Source: Candidatus Latescibacterota bacterium (GTDB lineage: Bacteria > Latescibacterota > MWCZ01). From it: a stretch of DNA of 64,000 nucleotides. A model generated the notes under the pieces. That model saw nothing but the letters and a program-made list of their open reading frames with translations, searched no databases and had not been told where the DNA came from. The first letter of the stretch is position 1. Every line of letters begins with the position of its first letter. The translations under genes and the position numbers were made by a program. The stretch spans positions 112,394-176,393 of the forward strand of contig JAKJDF010000001.1 of assembly GCA_022706085.1 (NCBI GenBank), read 5' to 3'. Shown here one piece after another: positions 33,826 through 43,079 of the stretch.

Positions 33826-34797
33826 ATGTCGCACCGGATTCCGGTGTTCAAAAAAGCACCGCGCGCGACGATACCCTGGGAGCACGATCCAACCACTGGT
33901 CGAACGGCACAGGCGCGTAGCAAGAGCGTTCTGACCGGAATCGGAGTCGGTCTGAGTGTGCTGCTGGTGTGCCTCAAAGGGTTTGCCGGATGGCGATCCG
34001 GAAGCACGGCCGTGATTTCGGATGCGTTCAATTCGGTGCTCGACATCATTTCGTACACCGCCTTGTACCTCAGCGTGCGTCTGCAGGCGAAACCCGCGGA
34101 CCTGACGCACCATTATGGCCATCACCGGGCAGAACCTCTTGCCGGCTTCCTTATCGCAGTGTTCGGGGCAATACTTGGCGGAATGGTGCTCAGGGACTCC
34201 GTTCTGCGTCTGTTGAGACCGGATCCGGTTCGAATGAGCGCCTTGAGCGTGGTTATCGTTCTGTTCGCCATCCTCAGCAAAGTGATTATTGCGGTCGCGT
34301 ACCGACAGAGCGCGAAGGGAGGGAGCCCCGCGATGGATGCGGCCGCTGTAGACTCCCGGAACGACGCAATGGCATCTTCGGTGGCGCTGATCGGCCTTAT
34401 CGGAGGCGCGGTGTGGCCCTACCTCGATGGGGCCGCAGGCCTTGCGATTGGCGCGTGGATTCTTGGCAGCGGCGTCAGGGTAGGGCTTGAAAACATAGGG
34501 TTCCTCCTTGGAAAAGCACCATCGAAAGCTGTTCTTGAGGAATTGCGTGCGGTGGCCGAAACAGTTCCGGGATTGATTGGAACGAACAACATTCGAGCGC
34601 ATTACGTGGGCAACTCGATGCACGTCGAGGTGCACATCGAGGTTGACGCAAATCTCAGCATACGGGAGGCCCACGATCTCGCCAAAACGGTAGGTCAGCG
34701 ATTGGAACGTCTGGATGACGTATACGCCGCGTTCGTCCACACGGACCCCGTGGATCGCGGGCTGAGGAGTCCGCAGCAAAACGAGCACGTGTCTTAG
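33826..34797 (+). CDS. Cation diffusion facilitator (CDF) transporter
   Basis: A 323-residue CDF-family metal/proton antiporter with six membrane segments between about residues 30 and 205. The metal-site acidic residues appear as SDAFNSVLDIIS near 64-75 and DSRNDAMAS near 176-184. HHYGHHRAEPLAG near 98-110 is the characteristic His cluster. The C-terminal cytoplasmic domain has YVGNSMHVEVHIEVD. Likely substrates are Zn2+, Fe2+ or Mn2+. ATG at 33826 is preceded by AGAAGGG; the frame is open for 39 codons upstream, without family resemblance. Confidence 0.87.
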   Translation: MSHRIPVFKKAPRATIPWEHDPTTGRTAQARSKSVLTGIGVGLSVLLVCLKGFAGWRSGSTAVISDAFNSVLDIISYTALYLSVRLQAKPADLTHHYGHHRAEPLAGFLIAVFGAILGGMVLRDSVLRLLRPDPVRMSALSVVIVLFAILSKVIIAVAYRQSAKGGSPAMDAAAVDSRNDAMASSVALIGLIGGAVWPYLDGAAGLAIGAWILGSGVRVGLENIGFLLGKAPSKAVLEELRAVAETVPGLIGTNNIRAHYVGNSMHVEVHIEVDANLSIREAHDLAKTVGQRLERLDDVYAAFVHTDPVDRGLRSPQQNEHVS

Positions 34798-34828
34798 CGT
34801 TTGAACCCGGTCGGAACCCGTTACGGGG

Positions 34829-35914
34829 TCATCGCAGCTCTTCGTGTCCTCTTTCGATGGCGAGATCGATCAGGGAACCGATATCGTCGGCGCGGTCAAG
34901 AGCGCACACCAGAACTGCGTCAGCGTTCGCCACGATGGCGCAGTTCTCCATCCCGATCGCAGCAACAAGTTTGCCGGAACCAAACTGGACCGTGTTCGCG
35001 CAATCCAGCATTTTGACGTCGCCGATCGAAATGTTGCCGCCTGCATCGCGCGGGAGCAAGGAAAAAAGCGACGCCCACGTCCGAAGTTCGACCCGCTCAA
35101 TTGCAGTGGGTACCACATAACAATTGGCTGAGTGTTCGAGTACTGCCCGGTCAATGCTGTTTGCCGGGATGCCGCAATAGGCTTTTCTGAACGCATCTTG
35201 ATCGGGAAGCAGACTTACTGCCGCGCGCACTGCCCGGAGAACATTGGGCGCGTAGAGGTCCATTTCCGCGCGCGCGGTTTCCACGCTGCAGGAAAACATG
35301 CCACTGTTCCAGTAGCAGTGTTTCTGTGAGAGGTAGCGACTGGCGGTCTCTGCAGGGGGTTTCTCGTGGAAGCGCAACACCCTCACGGCCGGCGCAAGTT
35401 CGCTCTCCCCCGGTTCCGAGGCGCCGACCATGTATCCGTAATGGGGGTTCGGTCCCCCCGGCGTCAGCCCGTACATGACGAGCGCACGACCGCGCGCGGC
35501 AACTTCATATCCCCGGACAACTGCCGCGTGCAGAGCCTCGGGGTTCCTGATCCAGTGATCCGCGCCCAGAACTGTCATGGTCCCGTGCCCGTTCCGCCCG
35601 GCGATTGCCTCGGAAGCCCGGGCGACTGCTGCGGCAGTGCCCCTCGCACACGGCTCGGAGAGGACGTTCGCTTCGGGAATATCCGGCAACTGCTCTCGCA
35701 CCAACCCCGCTTGAGCTGAATTCGTCACAACCAGAATCCGGTCCGGAGGTGTGAGCGGGGCAACGAGGTCGAAGCTGTGCTGCAGGAGGGTTCTGGCGCC
35801 GAAGAACGGAAGAAACTGCTTCGGTCTCTGTGAACGGCTTTGTGGCCAGAAACGCGTTCCTCCGCCGCCCGCAAGAATGACAGAATAGGCATTTTCTGGC
35901 AGCAGCACGTTCAC
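34829..35914 (-). CDS. Mannose-1-phosphate guanylyltransferase-type protein
   Basis: A 361-residue nucleotidyltransferase with the mannose-1-P guanylyltransferase signature. ILAGGGGTRFWPQSR lies near residues 13-27, the RPKQF catalytic Lys near 30-34, and the sugar-binding FHEKPP near 181-186. The C-terminal isomerase domain of bifunctional ManC is absent, so it is monofunctional and should make GDP-mannose for surface glycans. The start is GTG at 35914 with GGAAGG 9 nt upstream. It is the third gene in the minus-strand folC-DegT-manC series (69-nt spacing) and converges on the CDF gene with a 31-nt gap. Confidence 0.82.
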   Translation of the reverse strand: MNVLLPENAYSVILAGGGGTRFWPQSRSQRPKQFLPFFGARTLLQHSFDLVAPLTPPDRILVVTNSAQAGLVREQLPDIPEANVLSEPCARGTAAAVARASEAIAGRNGHGTMTVLGADHWIRNPEALHAAVVRGYEVAARGRALVMYGLTPGGPNPHYGYMVGASEPGESELAPAVRVLRFHEKPPAETASRYLSQKHCYWNSGMFSCSVETARAEMDLYAPNVLRAVRAAVSLLPDQDAFRKAYCGIPANSIDRAVLEHSANCYVVPTAIERVELRTWASLFSLLPRDAGGNISIGDVKMLDCANTVQFGSGKLVAAIGMENCAIVANADAVLVCALDRADDIGSLIDLAIERGHEELR

Positions 35915-35983
35915 AGAATCAACCTTCCATACGAAGCATGAGTGCGGCGGGACACACGTCAGGGGACGTCTCCGTGCCTCAGA

Positions 35984-37228
35984 TCATGCGGAAAGCCCGG
36001 CGTGAACCTTCCTGATGGCTTTCACGATGTCGTCGCAGTCTTCGTCGGTGAGTAGTGGAGAGACGTAAAGCCATACCGAGCGGTCGAGAATCGCGCGGGA
36101 TTGCTGGTACTCTTCCTTCGCGTAGGTTATCGGACCTTCGTAAAGTGGACAGTCGAACGGGCACGCATGTTTCGTCGGCATGCGCTGATGAAGCACCTGT
36201 GGATTCTCGAAAACCATCGTCCCGCCGTATAACACGAAGTTCGGGATACCTTCTTTGCCAAGCGCATCCCGCCATTTTGCCGCCAGATCGGCAGTTTCGA
36301 GGAAAAACGTGATACTCTGCCCGGTGGCACCCTCAGCATCGGCCAGAGTCCTGAGCGTGAGGCCGGGCAAATCCTTGACTGCTTCCCGAATCCGCCTGTT
36401 GTGGCGCCGCATGGCGGCAAGGTTGCTCTCCAGTTTTCGGAGCTGGGCAAGGGCGAACGCTCCATGCATTTCGCTCATACGGTACACTTCCGCGCAGAAA
36501 TTTTTCTCCGCAACATTGTTCCAACGATTGATCCCGTGGTCGTGAGCCCGTACCGCCCTGTCGAACAACTCTTCATCGTTGGTCGTTACGACGCCACCTT
36601 CACCTGCGGTGATCACCTTCTGGAATTGCAGGCTGTACGCATTGACATCCCCCATGGAACCTACGCGGCGACCTTTGTAGGTTGCCCCGGCAGACTGAGC
36701 GGAATCCTCTATGATCTTCACTCCGTGCTTGTTTCCGATCTCCAGAATGGGATCCATGTCAGCCGCGCCGCCCAGGATATGCACGGGCATTATTGCAGCA
36801 GTCCTCTTCGTAATCCTGCGTTCTACATCGGCCGGGTCGAGACCAATATCGGTACCCACATTTGCAAAAACCGGCCGCGCCCTCGACATGACAACTGCAC
36901 CGGCACACGCTATGAATGTGACCGCCGGCACTATCACCTCATCGCCGGGCCCGACGCCTGCCGCCGCGAGGGCAACCTTGAGAGCTGCGGTACCGGAGGT
37001 GACCCCAAGCGCGTGTTTGACGCCCATGAATTCCTCAAACTCTGCTTCGAACTGCTCCGTTTTCTTCCTGAGGTCAGGACCGTAGAAACGGAACGGTGAA
37101 TGGGCGTCGAGCACCTCAAGTACCTGCTCCTTTTCCTCGTCCCCAATGACACATTCACCGGGATTCGCGGGAGGCATGGGTTTCGTTCTGACCGGTGTTC
37201 CGCCATGGATCGCTAGTTTTTCTGGCAT
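35984..37228 (-). CDS. DegT/DnrJ/EryC1-family PLP aminotransferase
   Basis: A 414-residue PLP-dependent sugar aminotransferase-type protein. GVTSGTAALKVAL near residues 77-89 binds the phosphate. EDSAQSAGA near 174-182 has the Asp contacting the pyridine ring. SLQFQKVITAGEGG near 197-210 carries the Schiff-base Lys. Family members aminate keto-sugars or cyclitols for surface polysaccharide or secondary metabolite synthesis. Its neighbour makes a GDP-sugar, which suits a nucleotide-sugar route, but no matching dehydratase is in the window. Confidence 0.85.
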   Translation of the reverse strand: MPEKLAIHGGTPVRTKPMPPANPGECVIGDEEKEQVLEVLDAHSPFRFYGPDLRKKTEQFEAEFEEFMGVKHALGVTSGTAALKVALAAAGVGPGDEVIVPAVTFIACAGAVVMSRARPVFANVGTDIGLDPADVERRITKRTAAIMPVHILGGAADMDPILEIGNKHGVKIIEDSAQSAGATYKGRRVGSMGDVNAYSLQFQKVITAGEGGVVTTNDEELFDRAVRAHDHGINRWNNVAEKNFCAEVYRMSEMHGAFALAQLRKLESNLAAMRRHNRRIREAVKDLPGLTLRTLADAEGATGQSITFFLETADLAAKWRDALGKEGIPNFVLYGGTMVFENPQVLHQRMPTKHACPFDCPLYEGPITYAKEEYQQSRAILDRSVWLYVSPLLTDEDCDDIVKAIRKVHAGLSA

Positions 37229-37299
37229 CGGTGACTCGCTTTCGTTTCAGTCCGGAATTTCGTTTTTGTTACACACAAGATACCGCAAGAGGACACCAT

Positions 37300-38598
37300 T
37301 TATGGTGGGGAATAGCCGAGAAGCTGCATTGCCGCGCCAACAAGAACGAATGAGCCGCACACTACCCACGCGTCGTCTGGTCCGGAATCCTTCAATCTAT
37401 CCAGAGCGGCCGAGATGGTATCTGCCCGTTCAACACGCATGTGCACCCGCGACCATGCATCATACATCCTGTCGATGGACATCGCTCTGGGCCCTGACAT
37501 AGGAACGATAACAACATTTTGTGCCACGGGTGCCAGGATCTGTGCGATTCCTTCGACCTGTTTGTCGGATGCACAACTGAAGACCAGGGTCACCTGCTTG
37601 CCCGCGAACGTCTGACGAATCCCCTCCGCGAGGCATGCAGCCGATTCAGGCGTGTGGGCAACGTCGAGCATGCAGGGAGGGCGTGTCGGCAGCACCTGCA
37701 TTCGCCCGGGAATAATCGTCTCCGCCGCCACCTTTTGGACAACGGCCTCAGTGGGCACACAGCCAATTTCGTCCAGTGCCGCCAGGGCGGTGGCGAAATT
37801 CTGGCGCTGATGGACGCCCTGCATCTTCAGAGCCACCCCATCGACAGATCGTGTCTTCAACCTGACGGCCCAGGGTTCCCCTGTTTCGTCAAACGTTACG
37901 TCGCGCCCGACCCAGGTACAGGGCGCATCCTTTCCCGCCGCCACGCGCCCGATGACCGCCTCCGCTTCGGGTTTCTGCCCCGCCACTACAACGGGAATCC
38001 GCTCTTTGATGATACCGGCTTTTTCCGCTGCAATCGCTTCCAACGTCGGGCCGAGAAAGCGCGTATGTTCCAGCGCAACCGGCGTAATAACGGAGACTTT
38101 TGGCACCAGTACGTTTGTCGCGTCAAGGCGGCCGCCCATGCCCACCTCGACGACCGCAATTTCAACTTCGCTCCGACGGAATGCTTCAAAACCGATGGCA
38201 GTGAGGAGATCGAAGAACGACAGGCGGTCGTCCGGGTGATCTACCTGCCAATTGGCAACGTGCGACTGGATCTCCGTCGTGATATCCGCAAACAATGACT
38301 CGCTGATTTTTGCGCCGTTGAGTCGAATCCGCTCACGGAAATCCACCAGGTGAGGCGAGGTGAACAACCCCGTTCTCACTCCGGAAGCACGTAGAAGGGC
38401 CTCACAGAAGACTGCGACGGAGCCTTTGCCCTTGGTGCCCGCGATGTGCACCGAGCCAAACGATCGGAACGGATCCCCCAGGTGTGCCATGAGGGCGTGA
38501 ACACGGTCCAGCTTGAATGCAGTCGCGTACGAGAAATCGGGGGACTTTTCGTAGTCAATCAGTGCATTGAGGTAATGGGTTGCTTCAGAGAACGTCAT
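37300..38598 (-). CDS. folC: Folylpolyglutamate synthase / dihydrofolate synthase
   Basis: A 432-residue FolC protein that adds glutamate to folates and possibly to dihydropteroate. The Mur-ligase-type P-loop AGTKGKGS is near residues 53-60, followed by the family's TSPHLVDFRERIRLNG near 79-94 and EVGMGGRLDATN near 150-161. LDVAHTPESA near 312-321 is the C-terminal domain motif. ATG at 38598 is well placed. It is the first gene of a three-gene minus-strand series with a 71-nt gap to the aminotransferase. The 246 nt upstream of it contain no gene and no clear promoter. Confidence 0.9.
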   Translation of the reverse strand: MTFSEATHYLNALIDYEKSPDFSYATAFKLDRVHALMAHLGDPFRSFGSVHIAGTKGKGSVAVFCEALLRASGVRTGLFTSPHLVDFRERIRLNGAKISESLFADITTEIQSHVANWQVDHPDDRLSFFDLLTAIGFEAFRRSEVEIAVVEVGMGGRLDATNVLVPKVSVITPVALEHTRFLGPTLEAIAAEKAGIIKERIPVVVAGQKPEAEAVIGRVAAGKDAPCTWVGRDVTFDETGEPWAVRLKTRSVDGVALKMQGVHQRQNFATALAALDEIGCVPTEAVVQKVAAETIIPGRMQVLPTRPPCMLDVAHTPESAACLAEGIRQTFAGKQVTLVFSCASDKQVEGIAQILAPVAQNVVIVPMSGPRAMSIDRMYDAWSRVHMRVERADTISAALDRLKDSGPDDAWVVCGSFVLVGAAMQLLGYSPP

Positions 38599-38844
38599 CG
38601 GATCAGAGTGTCACAGCTAGCGGCAACAACGGCCGAAATGGAAAAGAATCATTAGAAACCTGCGCGATCTCGTGATTCGGGTCAACGACCTCCCGAAACC
38701 GAATCGCAGCGGGTTCCTTCGCACAAAGGCATGTGGTGCCCGCGGATTTCCCATGGCCGTGTCGCCCGGAAGGCGACGAACCACGCCGCAACGGAAACCG
38801 CGGACGGAGGCTAGTTTCTGGCTTCCGCGCCCATTTCCACGAGA

Positions 38845-40533
38845 TCAGGCCCTGAAAAGTTCGCCAAGGCGTTTGCCGAGAAACCTCCCTGCAACAATCA
38901 GACTTGTGGCGAGGAGCACCATTCCAAGCAATCCCATCGCGCTGGCAACGTATGGCCCGTCCGCAACACGAAGACTCATCGCGTAGATGGCCTTTGTAAT
39001 CGGATAGAACTCCTCTTTCGCCGCCAGAATCAGACTGTCTGAGACTTCCAGCATGGCGAACGAGAAGGCAAGCACCGACCCCGCCACGATGTTTGCGAAC
39101 ACCAGCGGGAGTGTGATTCGTCTCAACGTTCGGAACGGTCCCGCACCGAGGTTTAGTGACGCCTCTTCCAGAGTTTCGCTCGTCTGCTGAAGCCCCGCGT
39201 ACGCAGCCCGTACCATGTAAGGAAGTCGCCGAATTGCGTACGCGATGATGAGAAGAGGCATGGGATTACGTTTGATGTCCAGAAACGAACCGCTGAATGC
39301 GGCGACATAGCCGAAGGCGAGCACCAGCCCGGGCAAGGCAAGCGGCAACATGGCCAGCCCGTCCAGAACGTCCCGGCCGATGAAGCGCTTTCTTGCGAGG
39401 AAATAGGCAATCGTCACGCCAAGTGCTATATCCACCAGCGTGCTGAGCGAACTCAGAAACAGGCTGTTCCGAATACTCGAGAGGGTAAGGGGATGGGTAA
39501 ACACGCGTCCGATGTACACGGTGGTATAGCTGGAAGGCAGAATGGTCATGAACCACGTATCGGCTATGGCCGAAAGAACCACGCTTGCGTGCGGGACAAG
39601 AGCACATCCGATGACGGTGGCCATCGAAACCCATACCAAAGGCACCCATCGGCGGGGAAGCGCGGAGGACGACCCCTGGACATGGCCTCGAGCCATCATC
39701 TGGTAGTTGCTCGATCCAAGCACTTTTTTGCTTATCGCGAAGAATACGACAGTCATTGCGAGAACGAGTACAACAAGCGCGAAGCCCATGGGGTTTTCGT
39801 GGATGTCACTCACTGCCTCGAAGATTCTCACCGGTACTACGCGGGAGTAGTTGAAAATGAGTGGAGTACCGAGGTCCGTGAACGCCCAGATGAATACAAT
39901 GATCGCGCCGGCGAAGTAACCAGGCAGCATCAGAGGGAAAGTTACCGAACGAAACAGCTTCAAACCCGAAGCCCCCATGTTTCTGCCGGCTTCTTCGAGG
40001 CTCGGATCGACGTTGGCGAGAGCCGCCGCCACGTTGAGGTACATGATCGGATAGAGGTGCAGAACGCTCAGTAGTACCACTGCCCAAAAACCCGTCCCCA
40101 GCCAGTCGAATGGGTCCCGCGGAGACATCAGACCGAATTTGATCAAAAGCAGGTTGACCGAACCGAATTTGGCAAGGAGTTGCTGCATGCCGACCGCACC
40201 GACGAACGGCGGCATCACCATGGGAACAAGCAAGAGGCCGTTCAGCAGCGACTTTCCGGGGAAATCCCTTCTCACCATGACGAAAGAAATCGGCAGCGCG
40301 ATGATGGTTGTCACGGCAGTAACGGTTATGGCCAGCATCGTGCTGTTGATGATGGCCTCCCGGTGGACCGGGTTGGTGAACATCAACCTGAAGAACTCAA
40401 GCGTGAATACACCCTCTCGGTAGAAGGCACTCTCCAGAACGTATCCCACGGGGTACACGAGAAACACGGCGAACACGCCGAAAAGAAGCACCAGGAAGAT
40501 TGCAGATGCGGAAGTTAACGATTTGCTGCCCAT
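38845..40533 (-). CDS. ABC importer permease, fused two-unit type (FbpB-like)
   Basis: A 562-residue permease with about twelve membrane segments in two homologous halves, the fused arrangement of Fe3+/2-aminoethylphosphonate/thiamine-type importers. Each half carries the cytoplasmic EAA loop that contacts the ATPase (EEAGRNMGASGLKLFRSVTFPL near residue 175; EEASLNLGAGPFRTLRRITLPL near 450). It lies 9 nt after the binding-protein gene and is last in the GH95-ATPase-binding protein-permease series. The cargo cannot be read from sequence. Confidence 0.87.
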   Translation of the reverse strand: MGSKSLTSASAIFLVLLFGVFAVFLVYPVGYVLESAFYREGVFTLEFFRLMFTNPVHREAIINSTMLAITVTAVTTIIALPISFVMVRRDFPGKSLLNGLLLVPMVMPPFVGAVGMQQLLAKFGSVNLLLIKFGLMSPRDPFDWLGTGFWAVVLLSVLHLYPIMYLNVAAALANVDPSLEEAGRNMGASGLKLFRSVTFPLMLPGYFAGAIIVFIWAFTDLGTPLIFNYSRVVPVRIFEAVSDIHENPMGFALVVLVLAMTVVFFAISKKVLGSSNYQMMARGHVQGSSSALPRRWVPLVWVSMATVIGCALVPHASVVLSAIADTWFMTILPSSYTTVYIGRVFTHPLTLSSIRNSLFLSSLSTLVDIALGVTIAYFLARKRFIGRDVLDGLAMLPLALPGLVLAFGYVAAFSGSFLDIKRNPMPLLIIAYAIRRLPYMVRAAYAGLQQTSETLEEASLNLGAGPFRTLRRITLPLVFANIVAGSVLAFSFAMLEVSDSLILAAKEEFYPITKAIYAMSLRVADGPYVASAMGLLGMVLLATSLIVAGRFLGKRLGELFRA

Positions 40534-40542
40534 GTCGACGTC

Positions 40543-41958
40543 CTACTGCGTATCGTGTCTGTTTCTGCCGTATTCCCCGCGGATCACCGCCCGGTATTTG
40601 TCCCGCGCAAATGCGGTCCATTGCGAGAGATATGCGTTTCGAACGGCGGGGTCTTTCCACTGTTCCGCCAGTGCAAGCGCGTGTTCCGGCGACACTGGCT
40701 GCGAGGCAAGGAGCGACAGCCCTTCTTCAGGCATTCCGCGCTGACGGAGAGCTTCCCACGCCTGTTCCAGCTCACGGTGAGAGTCGATCAACTGCGCGCC
40801 TATGAGGTCATTCACTACTGACCATCGCCGCGAGCCGAGGCCAGAGTCGTATTGGAAGGTTATTCGCCACGAAAAAGGGTTCTCGTCGATGGCGATGTGT
40901 TCGGGATAGCGCTCGTACAGGTCCGGCATTACGGTGAAGCGATTGAGCTGGTTTTTCACAGGACCGCCCGGTGCGCCTTTCTTGAACGCCCACAGGCGCT
41001 GGCCGGGTTCGCTCATCACGAATGTCACGAACTCCTTCGCCAGATTCAGATGTGGTGCACCGCGGAGGATGCAGATGGCATCCGGGTTGACCGCCGTAAG
41101 GTTTACCGGATAGACAAAACTCAACTCACTCGAACCAACGTGTGTAACTTCTGACCAGGCATAGAAATCGATGCACATACCGGCGACGGCGTCACCGCGC
41201 GCGACGGAGAGAGGAATTTCAGCGGCACCGCGTGCGAACGAACGGGTGTTGGCGGCTATCGCTGTGATGGCTTTCCATCCCTCGTCCCACCCGTAAGCCT
41301 GGAGCATAAGTTCGTACGCCATGTGGATGCTTCCCGAGAGCCTGGGATCACCCGCTCCGATCCAACCGCGCCATGCCGGGTCGCCCATTTCCTTCCACGT
41401 GAGCGGCGCGAACCTTCCGAGTCGTCTGGCCACAGCCTTGTTGAACACAATTCCGAACCCGGACATCGTCGCGCCGTACCACCTGCCAGTCGAGTCGTAC
41501 ATCGGCATGCCGGCAAAATGGGCTGGAATTCTTGCAAGTACTGAATCGGGAAGCGTGAAGGGATGTGTCACGCCGTCTTTAACAAGTTTGAGGTACGGGT
41601 CCACGCCGCCCCCGAACATGAGATCGATACCAATCCCTTCCGGCGAGTTTTTGTATTCGGAACTGATGAACCGAAGGATTTGCGATGTTCCCCCTTGGTC
41701 AAGCCATGTGATGTCCACCGATCGGCCAGTTTTCGCTTTCCAGTATTCTGCGAATCCGCGCTCAAATTCCTGCTGGATACCTTCCCAGTGAGGAGACAGG
41801 ATGACAAGCTCATCGTCTGCCTTTCCCGCCGTCGAACACCCGGCCATCACTACGACTGGCACACACAAAAGCACCGACGTCAGCACCGTCCTCCAGAACC
41901 TGCCGGCACGCATTGCCCCGAACTGCATGACGTACGTGACCTTACCTGTGTCCGACAC
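40543..41958 (-). CDS. ABC importer solute-binding lipoprotein
   Basis: A 471-residue extracellular solute-binding protein. The lipoprotein signal ends in VVMAGC (Cys near residue 41 from the GTG start). The mature domain begins LVILSPHW and has the type of lobe pattern used by Fe3+, phosphonate, polyamine and sugar binders. FNKAVARRLG and WIGAGDPRLSGS are typical mid-region elements. The GTG at 41958 is one base past the ATPase stop, with GGAGG 5 nt upstream; ATG at 41913 would give a shorter, more usual signal peptide. The C-terminal ~110 residues extend past the usual length for such proteins. Confidence 0.82.
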   Translation of the reverse strand: MSDTGKVTYVMQFGAMRAGRFWRTVLTSVLLCVPVVVMAGCSTAGKADDELVILSPHWEGIQQEFERGFAEYWKAKTGRSVDITWLDQGGTSQILRFISSEYKNSPEGIGIDLMFGGGVDPYLKLVKDGVTHPFTLPDSVLARIPAHFAGMPMYDSTGRWYGATMSGFGIVFNKAVARRLGRFAPLTWKEMGDPAWRGWIGAGDPRLSGSIHMAYELMLQAYGWDEGWKAITAIAANTRSFARGAAEIPLSVARGDAVAGMCIDFYAWSEVTHVGSSELSFVYPVNLTAVNPDAICILRGAPHLNLAKEFVTFVMSEPGQRLWAFKKGAPGGPVKNQLNRFTVMPDLYERYPEHIAIDENPFSWRITFQYDSGLGSRRWSVVNDLIGAQLIDSHRELEQAWEALRQRGMPEEGLSLLASQPVSPEHALALAEQWKDPAVRNAYLSQWTAFARDKYRAVIRGEYGRNRHDTQ

Positions 41959-41959
41959 C

Positions 41960-43054
41960 TCAGCCTCCATTGCTCGTGTCCGGCGGCAACGCAATCGCAT
42001 CCTCGGAACGAAACGTCAGGCAGACCTCCTGGCCGGTGCGAGCGCGCGGCCGCGCGGGGTTAGCCTCCACACTGCGGACTGGTTTGCCATCGGCCAGGCG
42101 CACGATGTACTGCTCCGTGTCCCCAAGGTAAATGATGGACTGGACAACGCCGCGCAGAACTCCTCCTGACAACGCTTCCTCCGTCCCGCGAACGCTGATC
42201 GCCTCCGGCCGGACTGACACGGATACTCTGCCCGGTGCCGCGGTACTGCTCTTCCTCGCCACCCGAAGGACGCCATGAGGTGTATCCACCTGCAATTCCT
42301 CATCTGAGAACCGACCGGGCAAGAGCGTGCCGGGGAAGAGGTTGGTTTCCCCGATGAAGCCGGCGACGAACACGTTTTCTGGCGTCACGTACACCTCGCG
42401 TGGCGCTCCGGTTTGCTCGATTCGTCCTCGATTCATCACGGCGAGTCGGTCAGCCATGGACAACGCTTCTTTCTGGTCGTGCGTGACATAAATCATCGTC
42501 AAGCCCAACTCGTCGTGTATCCTGCGAATCTCCTCGCGCATTTCGAGCCTGAGTTTGGCATCCAGATTGGAAAGCGGTTCGTCCAGAAGCACCGCTTCGG
42601 GTTCAATTACCAGGGCCCTCGCAAGAGCCACGCGCTGCTGTTGCCCTCCGGACAGTTGATTCGGCGAGCGGCCGGCGAGGGAATCCATCCTTACCATTTC
42701 CAGCGCCCTCATAACCCGTTCGTGTTTCTGGGTTACAGGTACCTTCCGAACATCGAGCCCGTACGCCACATTCTCCGCCACCGAGAGATGTGGCCACAGC
42801 GCGTAATTTTGGAACACCATACCCGTGTTCCTTTTGTGAGGAGGCACGCCCGTCATGTCTCGACCGTCGAACAGGATGCGCCCCTCGTCTGCTTGGTAGA
42901 AACCTGCAATCATCCGTAGAAGCGTCGTTTTCCCGCAGCCCGAAGGGCCGAGAAGGAAAAACAGCTCGCCGCGGCCAATGTTCAGGGTCACCCGATCGAC
43001 GGCGCGCGCGTTCCCGAAGGTTTTCGTCACACCTTCAAGTTGAACACTTACCAT
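41960..43054 (-). CDS. ABC importer ATPase (PotA/FbpC type)
   Basis: A 364-residue ATPase. Walker A GPSGCGKTT is near residues 36-44, the ABC signature LSGGQQQR near 134-141, Walker B AVLLDEP near 153-159, and the switch YVTHDQKEA near 188-196. A C-terminal TOBE domain covers about 240-355. It belongs to the class energising iron, polyamine, phosphonate and some sugar importers. It starts 25 nt after the GH95 stop and couples to the binding-protein gene, so all four genes form one operon. Confidence 0.92.
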   Translation of the reverse strand: MVSVQLEGVTKTFGNARAVDRVTLNIGRGELFFLLGPSGCGKTTLLRMIAGFYQADEGRILFDGRDMTGVPPHKRNTGMVFQNYALWPHLSVAENVAYGLDVRKVPVTQKHERVMRALEMVRMDSLAGRSPNQLSGGQQQRVALARALVIEPEAVLLDEPLSNLDAKLRLEMREEIRRIHDELGLTMIYVTHDQKEALSMADRLAVMNRGRIEQTGAPREVYVTPENVFVAGFIGETNLFPGTLLPGRFSDEELQVDTPHGVLRVARKSSTAAPGRVSVSVRPEAISVRGTEEALSGGVLRGVVQSIIYLGDTEQYIVRLADGKPVRSVEANPARPRARTGQEVCLTFRSEDAIALPPDTSNGG

Positions 43055-43079
43055 CCTTTAACTCCGCGTGAAAACTGGA